Below, one piece after another: positions 8,060-16,893 of a DNA stretch of 64,000 nt. The position numbers and the translations under genes were made by a program. Source of the stretch: JBNKVT01 sp050299335 (GTDB taxonomy: Bacteria; Pseudomonadota; Alphaproteobacteria; Rhodobacterales; Rhodobacteraceae); contig JBNKVT010000051.1 in NCBI GenBank assembly GCA_050299335.1, positions 1-64,000 on the forward strand, read 5' to 3'. Numbering within the stretch: position 1 is the stretch's first letter; each line of letters begins with the position of its first letter. The notes under the pieces are model-generated. The model had not been told where the DNA came from. It made no database searches and saw nothing but the letters and a program-made list of their open reading frames with translations.

Positions 8060-9868
8060 TCAAAGGAAGACCTCGATAATCGGCGGCCAGACAAGCAGCA
8101 CCGACAGTGCCAGCAACTGGATGCCGATAAAGGGCAGGAAGCCCGAAAAGATGTCCGTCAGCGAGATATGCGGCGGCGCCACCGACTTCAGATAAAAGGC
8201 CGCCGGCCCGAATGGCGGCGACAGGAAGCTGACCTGCATGTTCATGCAGAACACCACCCCGAACCAGATCGCGACATGGGACGGATCGAGCTGCCCGAGC
8301 ACCCCGATCTCCTCGAGCGGCAGTTTCAGGACGATCGGCAGGAAGACCGGCATGATCAACAAAACGATCCCGACCCAGTCCATGAACATACCCATGATCA
8401 GGAAGATCACCATCATGGTCAGGATGATCCCCATGGTCGGCAACTCCGCCCCGACGATGGTATTGGCGACATAGCTCGGGCCCCCGGCCAGCGTGTAGGC
8501 AGCGGCCAGCGCGGCGGCGCCTATCGTCACCCAGATGATCGTGCCCGTGGATTTCAGCGTCCGCATCAGGCTGTCCCAGACCACGTCAAAGTTCAACTCG
8601 CGGCGCAGGGCCGAGATGACGAGGACGGCGACAACCCCCATTCCGGCGGCTTCGGTAATGCCGGTGATGCCCATGTAGATCGAGCCCAGGACCACGAGGA
8701 TGACGACGACAGGCGCCACCAGCCCCTTGCCCATTTCCCATCCCTGGGCCGCCCGGGTCCGGCCGAAGACCACGAAGACGTTGAAAAGCCCTGCCACGAG
8801 AACCGCAAGGAGGTAGGGAATATCGGCGACCATTCCAAGCGCGATCGGCTGGACCCCTTCGGTTATGGTATTGAAACCTGTGACGGTGAAGAACAGGGCG
8901 CGGCCGACCAGCAGCAGGGCGAATCCGGCAACGAGGATGTTGAGGAAGGCCAGAAACAGCGTGCCCTTTGGAATGAAGGTCATGCGGAAGAAGGTGAGGG
9001 CGATAATCAGAGAAAAACCCGCCGTCAGCAGCAGGCCGACCGGATTGACGTCCTCGGGAACGGTGCCGTTCTTCAGCGCCAGAACCACGGAGCCGAACAT
9101 GTAGATCGCGAAAATCGCCCCGGCGCCATAGAGGATCTGGGCAAGAATGCTGGTGCCGTAACTGGAATAGTCTTCGTCGGTCTCGGGCAGCGGTGCCTGT
9201 TCTGGATGCAGCCGCGTGCGGGCGATGATGTAGATGATGAAGAACGAGGCCAGCATGAAGCCCGGCAGGAAGGAGGCGGTGAACAGCGACTTGATCGAGG
9301 TCTCGGTGATCAGCCCGTAAAAGATCAGCACGATCGAGGGCGGGATCATGGTGCCGAGCGATCCGCTCGCGCAGATCGTCCCGATGGCGAGATTCTGGTT
9401 GTAGCCCAGCCGAAGCATCTGCGGCAGGGCGATAAGCCCCAGCAGCACCACCTCGCCGCCGATGATGCCCGACATCGCCGCCATGATCACCGCCATCACC
9501 GCGGTGACCAGCGCGATGCCGCCGCGGGTGCGGCTGAGCCACATGTTCAGCGAGTTGTACATGTCCTTGGCAATGCCGAAGCGTTCCAGCAAGGCGGCCA
9601 TGAAGATGAATAACGGTACCGATATCAGCACGTAATTCACCATTTGTCGGTAGATGCTCAGGGACAGGACATTCAGCGATCCGCGTCCGAACTTTGAGGG
9701 TTCGAACATGTCGAACAAAGGCTCAAACCCCCTTGTCTCCGAATATCCGAATTTCAGCAGCAGCACGACCACGGCCAGAAAGGCCGAGGCGAAACCCAGC
9801 GGCATGCCGATGGCCAACAGGAAAAACATCCCGAACAGCAGGATGAGGGAAATCGTACCGATATCCAT
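8060..9868 (-). CDS. dctM: TRAP transporter large permease subunit (DctM type)
   Basis: Polytopic inner-membrane permease of a tripartite ATP-independent transporter, driving uptake with an ion gradient. At 602 residues it is much longer than the common 430-residue DctM; the extra length is a central hydrophobic insert (about residues 240-400) also seen in the large-DctM subgroup. N-terminal IGMPLGFASAFLA and PSIVLIFYG, plus the C-terminal FMDWVGIVLLIMPVFLPIV, are typical. It follows dctQ by 28 bases. The substrate cannot be read from the permease. Confidence 0.93.
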   Translation of the reverse strand: MDIGTISLILLFGMFFLLAIGMPLGFASAFLAVVVLLLKFGYSETRGFEPLFDMFEPSKFGRGSLNVLSLSIYRQMVNYVLISVPLFIFMAALLERFGIAKDMYNSLNMWLSRTRGGIALVTAVMAVIMAAMSGIIGGEVVLLGLIALPQMLRLGYNQNLAIGTICASGSLGTMIPPSIVLIFYGLITETSIKSLFTASFLPGFMLASFFIIYIIARTRLHPEQAPLPETDEDYSSYGTSILAQILYGAGAIFAIYMFGSVVLALKNGTVPEDVNPVGLLLTAGFSLIIALTFFRMTFIPKGTLFLAFLNILVAGFALLLVGRALFFTVTGFNTITEGVQPIALGMVADIPYLLAVLVAGLFNVFVVFGRTRAAQGWEMGKGLVAPVVVILVVLGSIYMGITGITEAAGMGVVAVLVISALRRELNFDVVWDSLMRTLKSTGTIIWVTIGAAALAAAYTLAGGPSYVANTIVGAELPTMGIILTMMVIFLIMGMFMDWVGIVLLIMPVFLPIVLKLPLEEIGVLGQLDPSHVAIWFGVVFCMNMQVSFLSPPFGPAAFYLKSVAPPHISLTDIFSGFLPFIGIQLLALSVLLVWPPIIEVFL

Positions 9869-9896
9869 TACTGAGCGATCCTTCTGAGCGGGCGCT

Positions 9897-10712
9897 TCAT
9901 TCGTCTGCCAGTTTCTTCTTCAGCTCTTCGATCTCGGCTTCGTCGATATCGTCGAGGGGCGAGTGATGCTCGGGTGCCTTGTTCCAGTCGGCGATCAGGT
10001 TCGAAAGCGCCTGCAGCGCCACCAGCACAACGAGGATCAGCAGCACCGGCTTGACGGTCGCCGGGATCGGCGGGTCGAAGGCGGTGCCCAGTGTCTCCCA
10101 GCGGTTGAACTTGTCGCGCGCCTCATTGAAGCCGCCCCAGATCATCGCGAAGGCAAAGAGCCAGATCAGCAGTACCGACAGAATATCCGAAGCCTTCTGC
10201 ATCCAGCGCGGCATCAGGTCGTAGATCACATAGATACGGATATGGCTGCGTTGCTGCATGGCGTAGAGTCCGGCCAGCAGGAACACGAACCCGGCCATCC
10301 AGAGCGACAGTTCGTTGGCCCAGAGCGTGGGACGTTCAAAGACGTAGCGCACGACGACCTCGTAGAACATCACCACCACGACGAAGGCGATCAGGATCAT
10401 CGCGATGCGGCCAAGCACCAGCGACACGATATCCATCGGCCCGGTGCGGTCCTGTTCGATCTGGCCCTTGAAGTCCGAGAAATAGAGCCCCCAAAGAACC
10501 AATGTCACCAGCATCATTACGTCAAAGGCCAGGATGAGCGCCGACCGGGACGGGTGCAATGTGGCCGGGACCGAAGAGGGCTCGGCCGAGATGAACTGGC
10601 CGAGGACCAGCCAGGCCGAGAGGGCGAGAAAGATCGCGCCCGCGCCGATTGCAGCCTTGTGGATCAGGGACCTTGCCCCTAGCAGCCAGACCGAAGCGTT
10701 CGGATCGCTCAT
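9897..10712 (-). CDS. dctQ: TRAP transporter small permease subunit (DctQ type)
   Basis: A 271-residue inner-membrane protein, longer than the usual 160-220. It has an N-terminal helix (AAIGAGAIFLALSAWLVLGQ), a second near residues 50-65, then the DctQ core (FYEVVVRYVFERPTLWANELS, ending in an acidic tail). The ATG at 10712 has GAGGGG upstream; a GTG one codon earlier is in frame. It lies between dctP (86 bases upstream) and dctM. Confidence 0.9.
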   Translation of the reverse strand: MSDPNASVWLLGARSLIHKAAIGAGAIFLALSAWLVLGQFISAEPSSVPATLHPSRSALILAFDVMMLVTLVLWGLYFSDFKGQIEQDRTGPMDIVSLVLGRIAMILIAFVVVVMFYEVVVRYVFERPTLWANELSLWMAGFVFLLAGLYAMQQRSHIRIYVIYDLMPRWMQKASDILSVLLIWLFAFAMIWGGFNEARDKFNRWETLGTAFDPPIPATVKPVLLILVVLVALQALSNLIADWNKAPEHHSPLDDIDEAEIEELKKKLADE

Positions 10713-10798
10713 CACTCAACCCCTCGTGAGATGACGTTGCCGTCAGGACAGAACGGGCCCCGACCGGGGCCCGCCTGCGCGTTGGCTATCGCACCCGA

Positions 10799-11812
10799 TT
10801 ACTCAATCAGGCCGATTTTGGACATGAAGGCGCGGTGGCTGTCGACAATGGCGCGCGCTTCCGGCGTGCGGTCTGCCCAACCGTCCCAGGCAACCTGCGC
10901 CGCCTGACGGAACGCAAGACGGTCCTCGGCGCTCCAGTCATAAAGCACGATACCTTTGGCCTGCAGGTCCTTCGCGGCCTCGCCGTTGGCAACGGCGAAG
11001 GTCATCGAAGTCTGCAGCGCCAGCGCCTGGGTGGCAACTTCGAAGATGCGCTTGATGTCATCGGGGAACGAGTTCCAGACATCGAGGTTGATGGTCACGT
11101 GGTCCGCCGGCATCGAGTGGAAGCCGGGGAAGGTCGCGTGACCGGCGATGTCATAAAGCCCAAGGCCGACATTGTTGGCCAGCGACGAAGCGTCCGCACC
11201 GTCGATGATGCCAGTCTCGAGCGCCGTGAAGATCTCGGTGAAGTCCATCACGATGGGCGAAGCACCCATTTCGGCGAAGATCTCGGTCTCGAGACCCGGA
11301 GGCGAACGAAATTTCCAGTCAACCAGGTCCTCGGGACCTGCCAGCGGCTTGGTCGAGGACATGGCCTCCTGACCGCCGGCCCACCAGCCGATCAGTTGCA
11401 TGTTGTACTGGTTGTAGAGCTCGTTTGCCGGCTCCAGGCCGCCGCCGATCCACAGCCAGGAATACAATTCCCACGGTGTGTTGTAGCTGCCCATCGGGTC
11501 GCCGACGAACTGGAAAGCGGGGTTCTTGCCGGTCTGGTAGGCACCGCCATGCATCTCGCCATCAAGCACACCCGAGGCCGCGGCGTCGAAGCCTTCGACC
11601 GAAGAGACCACCGACGAAGCCCAGAACATTTCGATGGCCACCCGGCCGCCGGACATGGTCTGCACGTTGTCGATGAATTCCTGGGCCAGCTGGCCCGACA
11701 CCGATTCCGGCGTGTAGTGGGTCTGGAAGCGCAAGTTGAATTCCTGCGCCGAGGCGGAAATCGCCAGTACGGATGCAGCAGCAGCACCCGCGATTGTCAC
11801 GGTGAGTCTCAT
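10799..11812 (-). CDS. dctP: TRAP transporter substrate-binding protein (DctP type)
   Basis: Periplasmic binding protein of 337 residues with a signal peptide cleaved after ISASAQ. The conserved carboxylate-binding Arg region reads KFRSPPGLE, followed by TEIFTALETGIIDGAD, so the ligand is probably an organic acid. The start at 11812 was chosen because GGAGG lies four bases before it; the ATG four codons earlier overlaps that ribosome binding site. First gene of dctPQM. The presence of an FAH-family hydrolase on the other side of the promoter region suggests a keto- or sugar-acid substrate, as inference only. Confidence 0.93.
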   Translation of the reverse strand: MRLTVTIAGAAAASVLAISASAQEFNLRFQTHYTPESVSGQLAQEFIDNVQTMSGGRVAIEMFWASSVVSSVEGFDAAASGVLDGEMHGGAYQTGKNPAFQFVGDPMGSYNTPWELYSWLWIGGGLEPANELYNQYNMQLIGWWAGGQEAMSSTKPLAGPEDLVDWKFRSPPGLETEIFAEMGASPIVMDFTEIFTALETGIIDGADASSLANNVGLGLYDIAGHATFPGFHSMPADHVTINLDVWNSFPDDIKRIFEVATQALALQTSMTFAVANGEAAKDLQAKGIVLYDWSAEDRLAFRQAAQVAWDGWADRTPEARAIVDSHRAFMSKIGLIE

Positions 11813-12115
11813 GTTTCCTCCCATTGCGCCACATCGAGCGCGCGCGTTTTCTCAAAAGGCACTTTTTCGGACGTACCTTGGGGCGGAAGCTAAGCCGGTA
11901 TGACCCTCGTGGCAAGTAGTTTACCCCGATCCGCTCCCGCAGGGACCCAGGTTGAAGCTAATATATGTATTTATGTTCAATTCGTTAGGAGGTTTTCCGT
12001 TGGCCAATAAGAATCACCGAACCCCAGTAACTGGTATACAAGTTAACAAATACCGGTTGAAAAGCCTCCGACTTTCGGGTCATTCCCCGAGGGAAAATCC
12101 AAGAAGGGACCATCC
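11813..12115. other. dctP / FAH-hydrolase divergent intergenic region
   Basis: About 300 bases, AT-rich compared with its neighbours between 11950 and 12060. It holds a palindromic core GTATAC within TGGTATACAA (12032-12041) that resembles a GntR/FadR-type operator. No gene is seen. Confidence 0.6.
12032..12041. promoter_or_regulatory. Candidate GntR-type operator TGGTATACAA
   Basis: Near-palindromic around GTATAC, matching the TNGTATACNA pattern common for FadR-subfamily GntR regulators of sugar-acid genes. It lies between the divergent TRAP and hydrolase genes and could control both. No GntR gene is in the window. Confidence 0.35.
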
Positions 12116-12964
12116 ATGAAATTCCTACGATTCGGACCGAAGGGTCAGGAGAAACCCGGAATCCTCGATTCCGAAGGCCGCATCCGCGACATCTCTGCCC
12201 ATAGCCGCGATTTCCGTGGGCAGGCTGTCTCCATCGACGCGCTGGCCGGGCTCGCTGCCATCGATCCCGAGAGCCTGCCGTTGGCGCCAGAGGGCGTGCG
12301 GATCGGGTCGTGCCTGTCGGAGGTGCCGAATTTCTTCTGCATCGGCCTGAACTATGCCAAGCACGCCGCCGAAACCGGCGCCACCCCGCCGAAGGAACCG
12401 ATCCTGTTCTCCAAGGCCACCTCGGCGCTGTCGGGTCCTTTCGATCCGGTAATCATCCCCAAAGGCTCGGAAAAGACCGACTGGGAGGTCGAGCTCGGCG
12501 TCGTCATTGGACGCGAGGCCTCCTATGTCTCGGAAGAAGACGCGCTCGACTATGTCTCGGCTTATTGCACCATCAACGATGTCTCGGAACGTGCCTTCCA
12601 GATCGAACGCTCCGGCCAGTGGATCAAGGGCAAGTCGGCCCCCACCTTCGGTCCCGTCGGCCCCTATCTTGTCACCGCCGACGAAGTTCCGGACCCGCAG
12701 GCGCTGGAGGTCGAACTGACGCTGAACGGCGAGGTCCAGCAGGCCGAAAGCACGTCGGACATGATCTTCACTGTCCGCCAGATCGTCTCTCATGTCAGCC
12801 AGTTCATGGTCCTGCAGCCCGGCGACATCTTCGCCACTGGCACCCCCTCAGGCGTCGGCATGGGCCAGAAACCGCCGCGCTTCCTCGCCCCTGGCGATGT
12901 CATGGAAGTCGAGGTCAAGGGGCTTGGGCGGCAGCGGCAGGTGGCCGAGGCCTATCAGGGCTAA
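12116..12964 (+). CDS. Fumarylacetoacetate hydrolase (FAH) family protein
   Basis: A 282-residue enzyme that would hydrolyse or decarboxylate a 2-oxo acid. The metal site is visible: WEVELGVVIG supplies two Glu, and the following Asp is in NDVSERAFQ; SAPTFGPVGPYLV and GDIFATGTPSGVG are further family marks. Relatives include ureidoglycolate lyase-like proteins and 2,4-diketo-3-deoxy-L-fuconate hydrolase, and the exact substrate is undetermined. It is divergent from the TRAP transporter, which may import the precursor. Confidence 0.9.
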   Translation: MKFLRFGPKGQEKPGILDSEGRIRDISAHSRDFRGQAVSIDALAGLAAIDPESLPLAPEGVRIGSCLSEVPNFFCIGLNYAKHAAETGATPPKEPILFSKATSALSGPFDPVIIPKGSEKTDWEVELGVVIGREASYVSEEDALDYVSAYCTINDVSERAFQIERSGQWIKGKSAPTFGPVGPYLVTADEVPDPQALEVELTLNGEVQQAESTSDMIFTVRQIVSHVSQFMVLQPGDIFATGTPSGVGMGQKPPRFLAPGDVMEVEVKGLGRQRQVAEAYQG

Positions 12965-12973
12965 GGCACTCCG

Positions 12974-14011
12974 ATGGCGCTGGAAAAGGGCGAGCTGCGC
13001 GATTTCAGGGCCAAGCTTACTCTCGATGCTGTCCGGCGCCTGGCCGGGCAGCTTGGCTATTACGCCGAGAGTTTCCGCAACGACCTGATCCCGGAAAGCC
13101 GTCAGAAACGCGCGCTCCGCACCCTCTTCGACCGGCTGGAGCTTGGCGAACTGCCGCAGCAGGTCGCTGAAAGGGTAAACTATTACAACAAGTTGAGCGG
13201 CACCCACACTCTGGAGGGAGACATCCCCCTCTCGGCCCTGCCCCGCACCCGGTCCCGCTATTTCCATGACACGATGACCCTGGCCAAGCCTTTCGGCCTC
13301 TACCGCCGCATCGCCTATCTCTTCGGCGACATCAAACACGTCCCCGACACGCCGACCATCGTCAAAAGCCGCCCCATTGGCAGCGACAACGCCAATTCGG
13401 TGCTTCTGAACCTCAACAGGTTCCGCCATTTCCGCGACGCCTGGGATCGCATCCCCTTCGAGGAAAAATCCCCCACTGCCGTCTGGCGCGGCCGGCTCTG
13501 CAACGACATGCGCCTCACACTGGCCCGGAAGTTCGAACACCATCCCACTTTCGATATCGGCTATGCGGTCAAGGGCTCGCGCATTGGCTTCGATGCGCAG
13601 GGCGTTGCTCCGAAACGCTTTCTGTCAATTCCCGAACATTGCCGCCACCGCTATATCCTGTCGGTCGAGGGCAACGATGTGGCCACCAGCTTGAAATGGA
13701 TCATGTCGTCGAACGCGCTCTGCCTCTCGCCGCGCATGCGCTTTGAGACCTGGTTCATGGAGGGCCGACTGAAACCCGGCGTGCATTTCGCCGAGCTCCG
13801 CCCCGATTTCGCCGATCTCGAAGACCGCATCGCCCATTACGAGGCCCATCCCGACGAGGCCCGTGCAATCATCGACAACGCTCAAGCCTGGTGGCGCCAG
13901 TTCCTCGACAAGGACCGCGAGCGGCTGGTGGGGCTATTGGTGCTGCAGAAATACTTCGAACGCACGGGGCAAGCGGGCCCGGAAACGTTTTCCGAGGCGC
14001 TGTTCCGGTGA
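12974..14011 (+). CDS. CAP10 / glycosyltransferase family 90 protein
   Basis: A 345-residue protein beginning nine bases after the FAH gene. AVWRGRLCND, DIGYAV, and the run RYILSVEGNDVATSLKWIM followed by SPRMRFETWFMEG match the CAP10/KDELC glycosyltransferase family, whose bacterial members modify lipopolysaccharide or capsule. No membrane segment or signal peptide is seen. Close spacing suggests co-transcription with the hydrolase, though the functions do not obviously fit together; the capsule-like genes from 16894 onward are a more natural partner. Confidence 0.85.
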   Translation: MALEKGELRDFRAKLTLDAVRRLAGQLGYYAESFRNDLIPESRQKRALRTLFDRLELGELPQQVAERVNYYNKLSGTHTLEGDIPLSALPRTRSRYFHDTMTLAKPFGLYRRIAYLFGDIKHVPDTPTIVKSRPIGSDNANSVLLNLNRFRHFRDAWDRIPFEEKSPTAVWRGRLCNDMRLTLARKFEHHPTFDIGYAVKGSRIGFDAQGVAPKRFLSIPEHCRHRYILSVEGNDVATSLKWIMSSNALCLSPRMRFETWFMEGRLKPGVHFAELRPDFADLEDRIAHYEAHPDEARAIIDNAQAWWRQFLDKDRERLVGLLVLQKYFERTGQAGPETFSEALFR

Positions 14012-14048
14012 AGGGGACCGATCACGGAAACCCGTCCCCGTCCAATCC

Positions 14049-14216
14049 CTATTTCGTCAGGATCAGCTTGCCCTGCCGGGTGATCCTCAGCGTATAGACC
14101 TTGTCATCCAGCACGATCCTCGCCTCGCCCTGCTCACGCGTCAGTTCGCGGGCATCGTGGACGGGAAGGGAGACCGGCATACGGGTCTCGAAGGCGGAAT
14201 GATCCTGGGACGTCAT
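14049..14216 (-). CDS. hemP: Hemin uptake protein HemP
   Basis: A 55-residue protein ending DKVYTLRITRQGKLILTK, the conserved HemP/HmuP C-terminus. Members act in haem or iron uptake control, and in some species activate the TonB haem receptor gene. It starts at the ATG at 14216-14214, which overlaps the stop of the 35-codon upstream ORF in an ATGA junction, implying translational coupling. No haem receptor or ABC genes are adjacent. Confidence 0.85.
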   Translation of the reverse strand: MTSQDHSAFETRMPVSLPVHDARELTREQGEARIVLDDKVYTLRITRQGKLILTK

Positions 14217-14320
14217 GACGCCGCCTCGTACCGGTCAAGCATGGCTTCAAGCGGGAAATCTTGTGTCAGCGCGCGCAGAGTAAGCAGGATCAGGTCCAGG
14301 CGCGATAGGGGATTGTGCAT
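14213..14320 (-). CDS. 35-residue ORF translationally coupled to hemP
   Basis: A short frame, MHNPLSRLDL ... DRYEAAS, whose TGA overlaps the hemP ATG (ATGA). GGAG precedes its ATG by eight bases. It is amphipathic with a Leu-rich first half and has no recognisable domain. The tight overlap and ribosome binding site argue it is translated; it may be a microprotein or a regulatory upstream ORF for hemP. Confidence 0.55.
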   Translation of the reverse strand: MHNPLSRLDLILLTLRALTQDFPLEAMLDRYEAAS

Positions 14321-14471
14321 GACGAGGCTCCATTCTGTCGGTTCCTCCGCGCTTGGCCATGCACGGCCTGGCTGGGGATTGATATATCCTGAGTGAAATT
14401 ATCGGGAATGTCAAGCCGCGCTTTTGCCCGGGCCCTGCCAAGGCAAACTCCGGTATCGCGGGGTCTCCGGG

Positions 14472-16790
14472 TCAGGACACCGCCCGGACCAGCCCCTCAT
14501 CGCCATTGTCCTCCTCGCCGCCGCGATTGCCCGCAGCCTCGCTGTCTTCACCGGCCTCCTGCCGCGAGGCCTCAGGCTCGGGCGGCGTTTCGGGTGGGAC
14601 AAGGCGCAGCTCGGCCAGTTTCTCCGAAGCCTTCATCCCCCAGCTCGGATCCTCGGTCAGGGTCTCGATCAGCGAATCGATCAGGAGGTCCTTCATCTCG
14701 TCCGAGACCTCCAGCCCCGGATGATCGGTGCGGATCTCCTTCAGTGCCAGGGCGGCAAACTCGTCGGGGCGCAGGAACTCATAGGCACCACCGAGCGTGC
14801 CATGCTCGTTCCAGAGCACGTTCATCGGCCCCCGCCCATCGCGGTTGCGGACCATGGCGAAATAGATGCCGAAGGCGACATCCCGTTCCAGCCGGAATTC
14901 GTTGCGCTCGAAATATTCCATACCGATCAGGTCGGTCGCCACCGCGTCGTTCGGCCCGTCGCGGAGCGCGAGGAACAGGCGGAACATGTCCAGCGATTTC
15001 GGGTCCTCCAGGATCAAGTGCCGCATCGCCAGCGCCATCGCCGGGATGATCTGCCCGTCATTGGGATCGCTCGGGCCCGCGATCGGGCAAAAGCGGCCCA
15101 TCCGGGCGATATAGTCCTGATAGCCGGCGAGCCAGATCTGCATCAGCGGTTTCAGGGTCGTGGCCAGTTTCCAGCCCTCGGCATCCGCCTGGCCGAAAAG
15201 CTCGTATTCATACAGCCGCCGCCCGTCGCCGATAAATCCAAACTCGAAACCGGGATAGCCGGCGGGCCCGCGCAGGAAACGGTCGATACCGTCGGAAAGC
15301 TCCAGACTGAGATTGGAGAAGGCCTCGTTGGCATCGTCCTCGGCAAGGTTCTCCAGAAGGATCGGATGGGTGACGAGGTCGAAGACCTCCTCGCCGGTGA
15401 TCGCCCTTGCGCCTTCTTCATCGTACCCGTCCCCATTGGCAGGCACCACGGCGAAGGGGGCCTCGGCGTCGAGAAGCTCGGTGTCGAAGCGGAGGACACC
15501 GGTGCCGGTCTCCACCCGCACGGTCCGGTCGCTGCGCTGTACCTCCAGCATTTCGCGGCTGATCCCTCCCTCGGCCTTGGCGGCGTCGAAGGGCCAGTCC
15601 TTGAGTTGCGCGAAGCGCTCGAAAACCACGTAGGGCGAGACCGTGCCATCAAGCCCCACCCGCCGGACCAGCCCGTTTGCCGTCGACAGCCAGAAAGCGA
15701 GACTGTCATCCTCCCAGTGCAATGTGTCGAGGGGAATGACCGACCGGAACTCGGCCCAGGACCGCGCGAGGTTCTTCGGATCGGACACACCCGGAACCGC
15801 CTCGTTCAGGCAGAAGACCTGGGGATCGGACCCCTCGCCCTTTTGCTTGGCAAGGGCGGCAAAGCGGCTGTCGAGCAGCTTGGAATGCACCGGGAACCAA
15901 CCCACCGGCACGGTGCGGACCAGTTGCAGCGGCGCCAGCGCCCAGATATCGATCTCGACCGCGTAACGCGGCATGCCGTCGGGCTGGATATCGCGGTGCC
16001 GGGGCTGATCGCCCTTGAACATCCGCGACATCAGTCCGTCTTTCGAGCCTTCCGCCCGTATCAGCCGCGACGTGTTCATCCGCACCGCGAAGCGCCCACA
16101 CGGGCTGATGCCAATCATGGGTTCAGCGCTGTCGGCGTCGATGGTCCGGTTGACCTCGGAGCGGCGGATCATCCTGGCCCGGGGATTGATGTCGTAGACC
16201 CCGTAGCGGTCCGCCGGGTCTTCGGGAACCATCAGCCCGTCGGGCCGGTCACCCTCGCGATAGCGGCTTTCGGCATAGTGATACCCCGCCGAGACGCGGC
16301 CATCGATCGATTCCACCAGAAAGCCGCTCAGATGCAGCGGGCGCCAGGCCGGATCGCGGGCGACCTCCTCGGTCTGGGCCAGCCCGGAGGTATCGGCCTT
16401 GATCTCGACCTCGACCAGCGTGCCTTCCTTGCCGTCCCAGATCGCGCCGTCAAATCCGGTGACATAGTCGAGCGTGCGGACATCGAAGAACAGCATCACC
16501 TCGCTGTTCCACAGCGCCACCATCTCGCGTTCATGCAGATAGGCCAGCTTGCCAGTATAGCCCTGCGGCACCCGTCCCGTGGCCAGATATTTCCCCGCTG
16601 TCAGGTCGAAGATCGCCATCTTGCCGGTGGCCGAAAGGCAGAGGATACGATCCTCGCCCAGCATCAGGTGCTGGATGATTGCCTCGCCGGTAAAGGGCCG
16701 CGTCAGAAGAACCCGCTCGCCGAGCGGATTGAATACCTGCAGATAGCCCGCAACATGCGGACCGTAGTCAGATATCACGACCTGAAACAT
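14472..16790 (-). CDS. Protein of unknown function, 772 residues, with repeat-rich N-terminal half
   Basis: Not recognised. The N-terminal ~400 residues alternate short hydrophobic strands with turns (for example DRILCLSATGKMAIFDL, MVALWNSEVMLFFDVRTLDY), suggesting a beta-propeller-like fold; the C-terminal ~300 residues look helical; the last 40 are acidic and Pro/Glu/Gly-rich. There is no signal peptide or membrane span, so it is probably cytoplasmic. The ATG at 16790 is preferred over a GTG three codons earlier. It lies downstream of, and on the same strand as, the KpsS-like gene ending at 16894, separated by about 100 bases. Confidence 0.8.
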   Translation of the reverse strand: MFQVVISDYGPHVAGYLQVFNPLGERVLLTRPFTGEAIIQHLMLGEDRILCLSATGKMAIFDLTAGKYLATGRVPQGYTGKLAYLHEREMVALWNSEVMLFFDVRTLDYVTGFDGAIWDGKEGTLVEVEIKADTSGLAQTEEVARDPAWRPLHLSGFLVESIDGRVSAGYHYAESRYREGDRPDGLMVPEDPADRYGVYDINPRARMIRRSEVNRTIDADSAEPMIGISPCGRFAVRMNTSRLIRAEGSKDGLMSRMFKGDQPRHRDIQPDGMPRYAVEIDIWALAPLQLVRTVPVGWFPVHSKLLDSRFAALAKQKGEGSDPQVFCLNEAVPGVSDPKNLARSWAEFRSVIPLDTLHWEDDSLAFWLSTANGLVRRVGLDGTVSPYVVFERFAQLKDWPFDAAKAEGGISREMLEVQRSDRTVRVETGTGVLRFDTELLDAEAPFAVVPANGDGYDEEGARAITGEEVFDLVTHPILLENLAEDDANEAFSNLSLELSDGIDRFLRGPAGYPGFEFGFIGDGRRLYEYELFGQADAEGWKLATTLKPLMQIWLAGYQDYIARMGRFCPIAGPSDPNDGQIIPAMALAMRHLILEDPKSLDMFRLFLALRDGPNDAVATDLIGMEYFERNEFRLERDVAFGIYFAMVRNRDGRGPMNVLWNEHGTLGGAYEFLRPDEFAALALKEIRTDHPGLEVSDEMKDLLIDSLIETLTEDPSWGMKASEKLAELRLVPPETPPEPEASRQEAGEDSEAAGNRGGEEDNGDEGLVRAVS

Positions 16791-16893
16791 GCCCAGCACA
16801 ATCCTTCACGCAAACCCCGGGACAACATGACAAAAATACTGCTTAACGCGGCAGAATGATGGCGGAACCCGCGCCACATTTACGGAAGCTTAA

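Noticed and set aside
7955..9613. 552-codon plus-strand frame opposite dctM
   Set aside because: Extremely His/Asp/Gln-rich, typical of the antisense of a hydrophobic membrane protein gene.
14385..14412. Possible iron-responsive operator upstream of the hemP unit
   Set aside because: The AT-rich stretch does not match the Irr ICE box or the TGA-N9-TCA iron-rhodo box on inspection, so no site is claimed.
14424..16859. 811-codon plus-strand frame
   Set aside because: Opposite strand of the 772-residue gene; it lacks a ribosome binding site and has shadow-type composition (His, Arg, Gly, Pro). The minus-strand frame has the more protein-like residue use, although neither could be assigned to a family.
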